Below, piece after piece: positions 1-8,743 of a stretch of DNA of 64,000 nucleotides. Below the pieces are notes generated by a model. It ran no database searches. It was given only the letters and a program-made list of their open reading frames with translations, and was not told where the DNA came from. The position numbers were made by a program, and so were the translations under genes. The stretch's first letter is position 1, and every line of letters starts with the position of its first letter. The stretch is from the NCBI RefSeq assembly GCF_046736075.1, contig NZ_CP177163.1, forward strand, positions 2,356,001 to 2,420,000, given 5' to 3'. The DNA comes from Stenotrophomonas sp046736075. Lineage in GTDB: Bacteria > Pseudomonadota > Gammaproteobacteria > Xanthomonadales > Xanthomonadaceae.

Positions 1-1
1 C

Positions 2-514
2 AGCAACACCGGCGGGCGTGCCACCTACCGCAACATCGGCCGTACCCGCCGCCAGGGACTGGAAGCCAGCTATCTGCAGCCGCTGGGCGCTCAGGCCGAT
101 CTGGCCCTGGCCTACACCTGGATCGATGCGACCGTGCGTGATCCCTACGCATTGGCCGCCGGCACCGTGGCGGCAGGTTCGCGACTGCCCGGGGTGCCGC
201 AGCAGCAGTGGAACGCGCGCCTGCAGTACCGTCCCGGCCCGTGGCAGTGGGCGGCCGAGGTGGTGGCCTCCAGCGATACGGTGGTCAACGACCTGGCCAC
301 CGAGCGCGCGCCCGGCTATGCCCTGCTCAATCTGGAGGCGTCGCGCCGCTGGCAGCGCGCGCAGAGCACGCTGCGCGCGTTCGCGCGGATCGACAACGTG
401 CTGGACCAGCGCTACATCGGCTCGGTGATCGTCAACGACGGCAACCAGCGCTTCTTCGAGCCCGGGCCGGACCGCCGCTACAGCGTGGGACTGCAGTGGC
501 AGTGGGCGCCGTGA
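2..514 (+). CDS. TonB-dependent receptor, C-terminal part (cut by window edge)
   Basis: The last 170 residues of an outer-membrane TonB-dependent receptor, open from the window edge. Visible are alternating amphipathic beta strands and the typical late motif NVLDQRY followed by a strand pair, as in the last strands of the 22-strand barrel. The end is unusual: it stops with WQWAP rather than the common terminal Phe or Trp, although the strand SVGLQWQW just before it could serve as the last barrel strand. The plug, TonB box and signal peptide lie outside the window, so the substrate cannot be judged. It is followed after 7 bp by a convergent small gene. Confidence 0.85.
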   Translation, partial: SNTGGRATYRNIGRTRRQGLEASYLQPLGAQADLALAYTWIDATVRDPYALAAGTVAAGSRLPGVPQQQWNARLQYRPGPWQWAAEVVASSDTVVNDLATERAPGYALLNLEASRRWQRAQSTLRAFARIDNVLDQRYIGSVIVNDGNQRFFEPGPDRRYSVGLQWQWAP

Positions 515-521
515 GCGGCGC

Positions 522-851
522 CTAGCGCGGCACCTTGGCCGGCACGAACGGCGAGGTCGGGTCGCTGGCCGGGAACGTCTCTTCCAGCGCCTCGTCCTGG
601 TTGTCGCTGGCGTGTTCCTTGCGCTCGCGGCGCTGGTCCTCGTTCTCGCGGCGGCCCGGCGCCGGCGCGCCGGTGGGGTCCTTGCGGTCGCGGTAGGCGT
701 GGGACGAACTGGCGGGCACCGGCAGGTGGTCCGGTTCCTCGTTGGGGGTGGACATGCCGGCGCCGCGGTCTTCGGCGTCCTGCAGGTCGTGCTTGGCGCG
801 CTGTTCGCCCGGGACCGGGGTGGTGGCGTCGCGCAGGGGATCGCGTGGCAT
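522..851 (-). CDS. small, highly charged protein of unknown function
   Basis: 109 residues if it starts at the ATG at 851, which has GGAG about 7 bases upstream; a longer in-frame reading back to 935 lacks such a site. The sequence is rich in D, E, R, P and S with no hydrophobic segment, so a soluble and mostly disordered cytoplasmic protein is likely. The C-terminal part has an acidic stretch (DNQDEALEETFPASDP) that is seen in small stress-type proteins of xanthomonads; I do not recognise a named family. It ends 7 bp from the convergent receptor gene. Confidence 0.6.
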   Translation of the reverse strand: MPRDPLRDATTPVPGEQRAKHDLQDAEDRGAGMSTPNEEPDHLPVPASSSHAYRDRKDPTGAPAPGRRENEDQRRERKEHASDNQDEALEETFPASDPTSPFVPAKVPR

Positions 852-1010
852 GGGATGTCTCCAGGGAGAGGTGCCTGCAGCGTACGCACCTGCGGTGGGT
901 ACCTGCCGTGAAGCCGGCGCTGAATGGCCGGGCACGCAACGGATCTGTCACGGCTGGATAACGGCGGCGGGGCTATTTCTGCCTCCCCCTGCCGCTGCCG
1001 GAGTCGTGCC

Positions 1011-1409
1011 ATGCCCCGCCTGGACCGTCGAGCCGTCCCCGCGCTGTACAACGCCTACCTGCAGCCCGAGCGCAGCGGGCGCCGCAGCCGACGCGAACGC
1101 ATGGAAGAGCCGCAGGCTGTCGCGCAGGATTACCTGCAGTACATGCGCAACGACTACGAACAACGCCGTGCACAGGGCCGCCGCAGCTGGCGCGATCTGT
1201 ACCCGGCCTACGCCTTCGCGCTGACCACGCACTACGCCGACTGGCCGCGCGGCACCGGCGACGACACCGATGGCGAGCTGGCCGAACACTGGGAACAGAT
1301 GCGCGGGCAGTCGAGGCTGGGCTGGCCGCAGGCGCGCGCCGTTGTCGAGGATGCCTGGCTGGCACTGGACCACATGCCGGCCGCGGCCGTGCACGGCCTG
1401 CTGCAGTAA
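1011..1409 (+). CDS. conserved-looking hypothetical protein upstream of ku
   Basis: 132 residues from the ATG at 1011, chosen because CGGAG lies 7 bases upstream. It is soluble, rich in Arg, Tyr and Trp, with helical character and no signal peptide or membrane segment. No family recognised. It runs in the same direction as ku and ligD, 96 bp ahead, so it may share their control; a role in the end-joining system is only a guess from position. Confidence 0.6.
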   Translation: MPRLDRRAVPALYNAYLQPERSGRRSRRERMEEPQAVAQDYLQYMRNDYEQRRAQGRRSWRDLYPAYAFALTTHYADWPRGTGDDTDGELAEHWEQMRGQSRLGWPQARAVVEDAWLALDHMPAAAVHGLLQ

Positions 1410-1505
1410 GGCGCCGCGTACAGGCGGCCTGCACGGCGCGGACACAGGCGTTTCACGTCGCGCGCGGTACAGCTGCCCTCCCCCTTCTGCTGGAGTGGCG
1501 CCGTC

Positions 1506-2459
1506 ATGGCCCGACCGATCTGGACCGGCACGCTGTCATTCGGGTTGCTCAACGTCCCGGTGTCGCTGATGTCCGGCGAGCGCAAGGTCGACCTGCAGTT
1601 CCGCATGCTGGATTCGCGCGACCGCAAGCCGATCCGCTTCGAGCGCGTGAATGCCGATACCGGCGAGGAAGTGCCGTGGAAGGACATCGTCAAGGCTTAC
1701 GAGTACGACAAGGGCAGCTATGTGGTGCTCGAAGAGGACGACATCCGCTCGGCCGCGCCGGAGAGCCACGAGGCCGTTGAAGTGGAGACCTTCGTCGATG
1801 CGGCCAGCATCGATCCGCGCTTCTACGAGAAACCCTATCTGCTGGTGCCGGCCAAAAAAGCCGAAAAAGGCTACGTGCTGCTGCGCGAGACCCTGCGCAG
1901 CACCGGCAAGGTGGGCATCGCGCGGGTGGTGGTACGCACCCGCGAATACCTGTGCGCGGTGATGCCGCATGGCGATGCGCTGGTGCTGATGATCCTGCGC
2001 TACCCGCAGGAGCTGGTGGACCCGGAGGACTACAAGCTGCCCACCGGCAGCCTGGCCGACTACCGCATCAACAGCAAGGAAACCGCGATGGCCGAGCAGC
2101 TCATCGCCTCGATGTCCGGCGACTGGCAGCCAGAGGAGTACCACGATGAATTCCGCGAGCGCCTGCACACGCTGCTGAAGAAGCGCATCAAGGCCAAGGG
2201 CGGCACCACCCGCGTGGAAGAGGAACCGGCGTCGCGCGAGGACGATGCGACCAATGTGGTGGACTTCATGTCGCTGCTGCAGAAAAGCCTGGATGCGAAG
2301 AAACGAACACCGGCAAAGAAGAGCGCAGCCGTATCGAAGGTGGTGAAAAAGAGCGGAAAACCTGCCAAGAAGGCGGCCAAGGCAGCCAAGGCGACGACCA
2401 GGGCAGCCAAGGCCACCAGCAAAACCGCCAAGCGCACCACGACACGCAAGGCCGGGTAA
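1506..2459 (+). CDS. ku: bacterial Ku, DNA end-binding protein of NHEJ
   Basis: 317 residues. The N-terminal ~250 residues form the Ku core (start ARPIWTGTLSFGLLNVPV, typical of bacterial Ku), which makes a homodimeric ring around broken DNA ends and recruits LigD. The last ~50 residues are a lysine- and alanine-rich tail (KKSGKPAKKAAKAAKA type), known in other bacterial Ku proteins to add DNA binding and to affect threading along the DNA. It is followed after 6 bp by ligD, so the two are surely co-transcribed. Length is slightly above the usual 270-300 because of the tail. Confidence 0.97.
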   Translation: MARPIWTGTLSFGLLNVPVSLMSGERKVDLQFRMLDSRDRKPIRFERVNADTGEEVPWKDIVKAYEYDKGSYVVLEEDDIRSAAPESHEAVEVETFVDAASIDPRFYEKPYLLVPAKKAEKGYVLLRETLRSTGKVGIARVVVRTREYLCAVMPHGDALVLMILRYPQELVDPEDYKLPTGSLADYRINSKETAMAEQLIASMSGDWQPEEYHDEFRERLHTLLKKRIKAKGGTTRVEEEPASREDDATNVVDFMSLLQKSLDAKKRTPAKKSAAVSKVVKKSGKPAKKAAKAAKATTRAAKATSKTAKRTTTRKAG

Positions 2460-2465
2460 GCGGCC

Positions 2466-4916
2466 ATGTCGCTGCAGGAATACCGGCGCAAACGCCGCTT
2501 CGGCCAAACCCCCGAGCCCGACGACACGCGGCACGGTGCGGCGGCGCGGCGGCCGATCTTCGTGGTGCAGCTGCATCACGCCAGTTCGCGCCACTACGAT
2601 TTCCGCCTGGAGGCCGATGGTGTGCTCAAGAGCTGGGCCGTGCCCAAAGGCCCCTCGCTGCGCGTGGGCGAGAAGCGCTTGGCCGTGGAGGTCGAAGACC
2701 ACCCGCTGTCGTATGCCACGTTCGAAGGCGATATTCCCGAGGGGCATTACGGCGCGGGCCATGTGGACGTATACGACCACGGCACCTGGGCCTGCGATGG
2801 CGATCCGCTGGAAGCGATCGCCGCCGGCAAGGTGGACTTCGTACTGCACGGCGAACGGCTCAAAGGCGGCTGGAAACTGGTGCGGACCGCGATGAAAGGC
2901 AAGCAGCACCAGTGGCTGTTGATCAAGCGCGATGATGACGAGGCGCGCGACATGGAGGCCGACGACATGCTCGGAAAGGCAACCACGCAGCGTGCGCCAG
3001 GCAAACGCCGGGCCTCGCCGCAGGCAGCCAGGGCCCCGGCCGCGCGCAAGGCGGACGCGCGCTGGCACCGCCGGGCGCTGACGTTGGCCGGTGCACGGGA
3101 TACACCCTATCCAGCAGGCTTCAAACCGCAGTTGACCGACCACCGAGCTACTGCGCCGGACGGCGACGGTTGGCTGCATGAGATCAAATGGGATGGTTAC
3201 CGGTTGCTGGCCGACGTGCGCGACGGCGTAGTGAAGCTGCGTTCGCGCGGTGGCCTGAACTGGACCGATGATTTTCCCGAGGTGGTGCAGGCGATCCAAC
3301 GGCTGCCGGTGCGCGACCTGCGCCTGGACGGCGAGCTGGTGGTGCTGGACGCGCAGGGGCGCAGCGATTTCACTGCGCTGCAGAAGGTCATCGACGGCAC
3401 CGCAAAGCAGCCGCTGCGCTACGTGCTGTTCGATATGCCCGGTGTGGCTGGCGCGGACATCAGCCGTGCGCCGCTGCTGGCGCGCAAGGCGCTGCTGAAG
3501 GACCTGATCGGCGATACGCCCGGCACCCTGGCCTACAGCGACCATGTGCGCGACCACGGCCCGGCGGTGTTCGAGGCCAGCGGTGAGGCCGGCTTCGAGG
3601 GCATTGTCAGCAAGCGTGTGGATGCGCCCTACGTCAACGCGCGCTCGCCCAGCTGGGTGAAGGTGAAGCACGAGAACACCGACGAGTTCCTGGTGGTGGG
3701 CTACACCGACCCGAAGGGCGCGCGCAGTGGCTTCGGCTCGCTGTTGATGGCAACGCCAGACAAGGGCGGGCTGCGTTATGTGGGGCGTGTGGGAACAGGC
3801 TTCGACGATGCCGGGTTGGCCGCGTTGCACCGGCAGCTCAAGGCGTTGGCCACCGATGCCGCGGCGGTCGAACTGCCGTCGCATGTGCCGTTCACGGCGC
3901 GCAGCGTGCACTGGGTCAAGCCGACGCTGGTGGCGGAAGTGGCGTTCCGCGGCTGGGCGAAGGAAGGCCTGCTGCGGCAGGCCAGCTTCAAGCGGCTGCG
4001 CGAGGACAAGCAGGCCAACGACCTGGGCGTGAAGGAGGCAGCCGTGCCCACCACCGATACCGGTGTGACCATCAGCCATCCCGAACGGGTGGTGTTCGCC
4101 AAGGCGAAGATCACCAAGGGCGATGTGGCCGACTACTACCGGCAGATGGCGCGCTGGATTCTGCCCGAGGTGGCGCGCCGGCCGCTGTCGCTGCTGCGCT
4201 GTCCGGATGGCGTGGACAAACCATGCTTCTTCCAGAAGCACCACGGCACCGGCCTGGGCGATGCGGTGAAGGCCATCCCGCTGGAGCAGAAGAGCGGACG
4301 CGAGGACTACCTGTACATCGACGACGTACAGGGGCTGCTGCAGCTGGTGCAGATGAACACCCTGGAGCTGCATCCCTGGGGCGCCACGGTGGCCGACCCG
4401 GAACACCCGGACCGGCTGGTGTTCGACCTGGATCCGGGCGAAGGCGTGGGCTGGCCGCAGGTGAAGGCGGCCGCGCGCGAGGTGCGTGACCGGCTGCAGG
4501 ACACCGGGCTGCAGAGCTTCGTGCGGCTGTCCGGCGGCAAGGGCGTGCACGTGGTGGTGCCGCTGCAGCCCACGGCGGACTGGGCGCAGGCCAAGGATTT
4601 CTGCGAGGCGTTCGCGCAGGCCATGGCCGAACACGCGCCGGAGCGCTACGTGGCCACCATGAGCAAGGCCAAGCGCACCGGGGTGATCTTCATCGACTGG
4701 CTGCGCAACGCGCGCGGTGCCACCAGCGTGTGCTCATGGTCGCTGCGGGCGCGGCCCGCGGCAGGCGTGGCGGTGCCGCTGCGCTGGGAAGAGCTGGGTC
4801 GGGTCAGTGCGCCGGATGCCTTCCCGCTGGCCAAGGCCCTGCAACGCGCGCAGCGGCTCAAGCAGGACCCGTGGGAGGGGATCGACACGGTCAAGCAGGT
4901 GCTGCCCGGCACGTGA
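2466..4916 (+). CDS. ligD: LigD, multifunctional ATP-dependent DNA ligase of NHEJ
   Basis: 816 residues with three modules. The N-terminal 3'-phosphoesterase (about 1-165) has the HHASSRHYDFRLE signature. The central ATP-dependent ligase (about 215-510) has motif I EIKWDGYR with the adenylated Lys at residue 241. The C-terminal primase/polymerase (about 530-805) carries the FDLDPGEG motif, with metal-binding Asp 654 and 656. The order phosphoesterase-ligase-polymerase is that of Pseudomonas LigD, unlike the mycobacterial order. A low-complexity Ala/Arg linker of about 40 residues separates the first two modules. With Ku it repairs double-strand breaks without a template, probably in stationary phase or after desiccation. 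Confidence 0.97.
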   Translation: MSLQEYRRKRRFGQTPEPDDTRHGAAARRPIFVVQLHHASSRHYDFRLEADGVLKSWAVPKGPSLRVGEKRLAVEVEDHPLSYATFEGDIPEGHYGAGHVDVYDHGTWACDGDPLEAIAAGKVDFVLHGERLKGGWKLVRTAMKGKQHQWLLIKRDDDEARDMEADDMLGKATTQRAPGKRRASPQAARAPAARKADARWHRRALTLAGARDTPYPAGFKPQLTDHRATAPDGDGWLHEIKWDGYRLLADVRDGVVKLRSRGGLNWTDDFPEVVQAIQRLPVRDLRLDGELVVLDAQGRSDFTALQKVIDGTAKQPLRYVLFDMPGVAGADISRAPLLARKALLKDLIGDTPGTLAYSDHVRDHGPAVFEASGEAGFEGIVSKRVDAPYVNARSPSWVKVKHENTDEFLVVGYTDPKGARSGFGSLLMATPDKGGLRYVGRVGTGFDDAGLAALHRQLKALATDAAAVELPSHVPFTARSVHWVKPTLVAEVAFRGWAKEGLLRQASFKRLREDKQANDLGVKEAAVPTTDTGVTISHPERVVFAKAKITKGDVADYYRQMARWILPEVARRPLSLLRCPDGVDKPCFFQKHHGTGLGDAVKAIPLEQKSGREDYLYIDDVQGLLQLVQMNTLELHPWGATVADPEHPDRLVFDLDPGEGVGWPQVKAAAREVRDRLQDTGLQSFVRLSGGKGVHVVVPLQPTADWAQAKDFCEAFAQAMAEHAPERYVATMSKAKRTGVIFIDWLRNARGATSVCSWSLRARPAAGVAVPLRWEELGRVSAPDAFPLAKALQRAQRLKQDPWEGIDTVKQVLPGT

Positions 4917-4932
4917 CGCAGGCCGGCGCGGC

Positions 4933-5325
4933 TCAGCGCGGCCGGCAGCGCGCACCCAGCCAGGCGCCGATGGCCTGGAAGGGCAGCGAGACCAGCAGGG
5001 TCAGCACGAACCAGAAGGGATAGTCGCTGCCCAGGCTCCAGACGGCATACACCGAGGCGGACGCGATCACCGCCCACACCACCCCGCCGTGCACGTAAGG
5101 CCGGGCCGGCGCATAGCGGCTGGCGAAGGCGATGGCGGCCACACCACCGAGGATGGTCCAGCCCAGATCCCAGGCCAGCCGCAGCGGGCTGCTGTCGGAC
5201 AGGCCGACCCACGGCGCCACCCAGCCGCCGGCACCGGCGACCATGCCCAGCACGAACAGCGCCACCACCACCGACAGCACGGACAACACGACGGTCTTGG
5301 CGAGCGACAACGCAGACATGGGCAT
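4933..5325 (-). CDS. small integral membrane protein
   Basis: 130 residues with about four hydrophobic helices (TVVLSVLSVVVALFVLGMV; LGWTILGGVAAIAFASRY; VVWAVIASASVYAVWSL; FWFVLTLLVSLPFQAIGAWLGA). No catalytic motif is visible and I do not recognise the family. The start could be the Met at 5325 or the Met two codons later; neither has a clear ribosome site. It is convergent with ligD, 16 bp away. Confidence 0.65.
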   Translation of the reverse strand: MPMSALSLAKTVVLSVLSVVVALFVLGMVAGAGGWVAPWVGLSDSSPLRLAWDLGWTILGGVAAIAFASRYAPARPYVHGGVVWAVIASASVYAVWSLGSDYPFWFVLTLLVSLPFQAIGAWLGARCRPR

Positions 5326-5370
5326 TCAACGGCGGGCGGGGATGCGGCCATTATGGCCTGCGAGGCCGGC

Positions 5371-5748
5371 TCAGGCTTTGCCGGCGGCCTGCAGCTGGGC
5401 GAACTCGGCATCGCTGAACAGCCGCGAGCGCACCAGGAAGCGCACACCCTCGCCGTTCTCCAGCGAGAACATGCCGCCGCGGCCGGGTACCACGTCGATG
5501 ATCAGCTGGGTGTGCTTCCAGTACGCGAACTGCGACGGGCTGATGTAGAACGGCGCGCCGCCGATCTCGCCCAGCTGCACATCGCGGTCGCCGACGATGA
5601 AGTCGCCCTGGGCGAAACACATCGGCGAGGAGCCGTCGCAGCAGCCGCCGGATTGATGGAACAGCAGCTCGCCGTGGCGCGCGCGCAGTGTGTCGATCAG
5701 CTGCAGGGCCGGGAGGGTGGCGATGACCTGGAGCGGGAGGTCGGGCAT
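5371..5748 (-). CDS. DUF779 family protein of the alcohol/aldehyde oxidation cluster
   Basis: 125 residues that match the DUF779 pattern: LLFHQSGGCCDGSSPMC with a cysteine cluster, then GGAPFYISPSQFAYWKHTQLIIDVVPGRGGMFSLE. Genes of this family commonly lie beside acetaldehyde/alcohol dehydrogenase genes, as here, and may help their assembly or metal supply; the function is not established. It is the third gene of the reverse cluster after aldehyde dehydrogenase and alcohol dehydrogenase, with a REP element in the 110-bp gap to adhP. Confidence 0.85.
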   Translation of the reverse strand: MPDLPLQVIATLPALQLIDTLRARHGELLFHQSGGCCDGSSPMCFAQGDFIVGDRDVQLGEIGGAPFYISPSQFAYWKHTQLIIDVVPGRGGMFSLENGEGVRFLVRSRLFSDAEFAQLQAAGKA

Positions 5749-5763
5749 GGGTCTGGGGTCCTG

Positions 5764-5788
5764 GGAGCCGGCCAGCGGCCGGCACTAC
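5764..5788 (-). repeat. SMAG-type REP palindrome
   Basis: A 25-bp imperfect palindrome that reads GTAGTGCCGGCC with a matching GGCCGGC arm on the minus strand, the GTAG-headed REP form typical of Stenotrophomonas. It lies in the gap between adhP and the DUF779 gene. Confidence 0.8.
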
Positions 5789-5858
5789 CAACAGCGGCGT
5801 TGCCGTCCTGCCGCCGCCGGGAGAGGGGATGCGGCGCAGAACGGCAACGCACGTCCGG

Positions 5859-6887
5859 TTACGCGCTCATGTCCAGCACCACGCGGCCTTCGATCTTGCC
5901 GGCGTGCATGCGCGCGAAGATGTCGTTGATGTTCTCCAGAGAATCGCTGGTGACCGTGGCGGCCACCTTGCCCTGCTCGGCGAACTCCAGCGATTCCTGC
6001 AGGTCCAGGCGGGTGCCCACGATCGAGCCGCGCACGGTGATGCCGTTGAGCACCATGCCGAAGATGTCGAGCGGGAAGTTGCCCGGCGGCAGGCCGTTGA
6101 GCGACACCGTGCCGCCGCGGCGGACCATGCCCAGCGCCTGCTCGAACGCGATCGGCGATACCGCGGTGACCAGTGCGCCATGCGCGCCGCCGATTTCCTT
6201 CTTCAGGAACGCGGCTGGATCGGTGGTGCGGGCGTTGACGGTGATCGTCGCGCCCAGGCGTTCGGCCAGGGCGAGCTTGTCATCGTCGATATCCACGGCG
6301 GCCACGTTCAATCCCATCGCCTTGGCGTACTGCACGGCCATGTGGCCCAGCCCACCCACGCCAGAGATCACCACCCACTGCCCCGGCTTGGTGTCGGTGA
6401 CTTTCAGGCCTTTGTAGACGGTGACGCCGGCGCACAGGATCGGCGCCACCTCGATGAAGCCGACGTTCTTCGGCAGGTGGCCCACATAACCGGCGTTGGC
6501 CAGCGCGTACTCGGCGAATCCGCCGTTGACCGAATAACCGGTGTTCTGCTGGCTCTCGCACAGCGTTTCCCAGCCACCCAGGCAGTGCTCGCAGTAGCCG
6601 CACGCCGAGTACAGCCACGGGATGCCGACCCGGTCGCCTTCCTTGACGTGGCTGACGCCGGCGCCGACGGCGACCACGTGGCCCACGCCCTCATGGCCGG
6701 GAATGAACGGCGGATTCGGCTTCACCGGCCAGTCGCCGTCCACCGCGTGCAGGTCGGTGTGGCAGACGCCGCACGCTTCGATCTTCACCAGGATGTCGCC
6801 GGCACCGGGGCGAGGCACCTGGACTTCCTCGATGCGCAACGGCTTGCCGAATTCGCGGACGACCGCGGCCTTCATGGTCTTGTTCAT
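5859..6887 (-). CDS. adhP: zinc-dependent alcohol dehydrogenase
   Basis: 342 residues from the ATG at 6887, chosen over an upstream Met because CGGAG sits 9 bases ahead. The GroES-like catalytic half shows CGVCHTDLHAVDGDW (catalytic zinc Cys), GHEGVGHVV (zinc His) and the four-Cys structural zinc loop around CGYCEHCLGGWETLC. The Rossmann half has GVGGLGHMAVQYAKAMG for NAD binding. It should oxidise primary alcohols such as ethanol to aldehydes, or run in reverse. It lies 85 bp after the aldehyde dehydrogenase gene and has the same leader words (GGAGATCCAC), so the two act as a pair. Confidence 0.95.
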   Translation of the reverse strand: MNKTMKAAVVREFGKPLRIEEVQVPRPGAGDILVKIEACGVCHTDLHAVDGDWPVKPNPPFIPGHEGVGHVVAVGAGVSHVKEGDRVGIPWLYSACGYCEHCLGGWETLCESQQNTGYSVNGGFAEYALANAGYVGHLPKNVGFIEVAPILCAGVTVYKGLKVTDTKPGQWVVISGVGGLGHMAVQYAKAMGLNVAAVDIDDDKLALAERLGATITVNARTTDPAAFLKKEIGGAHGALVTAVSPIAFEQALGMVRRGGTVSLNGLPPGNFPLDIFGMVLNGITVRGSIVGTRLDLQESLEFAEQGKVAATVTSDSLENINDIFARMHAGKIEGRVVLDMSA

Positions 6888-6972
6888 GCGTGGATCTCCG
6901 TGGATTGCCAGGAACTGCACTGTGGCGCCGGCCTCATGCCGGCGCCTTGATCGGGATCAAGCCTGCGCAGGC

Positions 6973-8502
<1,530 letters not shown>

Positions 8503-8556
8503 CGGGTGGATCTCCGGGTGCAGGTGGGAACGGGCCCATTCGGGTCCTTTCACTGC

Positions 8557-8572
8557 CGCAAGGACGATGCCA
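8557..8572 (-). promoter_or_regulatory. sigma-54 (-24/-12) promoter of the aldehyde dehydrogenase operon
   Basis: On the minus strand the bases from 8572 read TGGCATCGTCCTTGC. This keeps the invariant GG and GC with exactly 10 bases between them, as the RpoN consensus needs. A start of transcription near 8546 would leave a ~44-base leader before the ATG at 8502. The divergent gene encodes an activator with the sigma-54 contact motif GAFTGA, which supports the call. Confidence 0.8.
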
Positions 8573-8713
8573 GGTTCGTGGTGGTGCACTGCCGCACGCA
8601 TGTGGGCCGCAGTGACGCTGGCGATCGTGGTCCCGATTGCTGCACTGCATCACACGCGGTCATTGCACGGTAACGCGTGCTGTGGTGTTTATCGGAACAG
8701 GCCCCGCTACAAC

Positions 8714-8730
8714 TGTCGCAGATTGCGACA
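8714..8730. promoter_or_regulatory. perfect inverted repeat, probable activator binding site
   Basis: TGTCGC and GCGACA flank the 5 bases AGATT, a perfect 17-bp dyad. It lies 13 bp before the GTG of the AcoR-type gene and about 140-150 bp upstream of the sigma-54 promoter on the other strand, the usual distance for an enhancer site. It could also let the activator control its own gene. Confidence 0.6.
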
Positions 8731-8743
8731 CTGGAGAATCCAG

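Noticed and set aside
1536..4634. A 1032-codon antisense frame over ku and ligD, and similar ones at 12425-15451 and 15300-19142
   Set aside because: Same codon-bias effect; no ribosome site or recognisable domain, and the genes on the other strand are certain.
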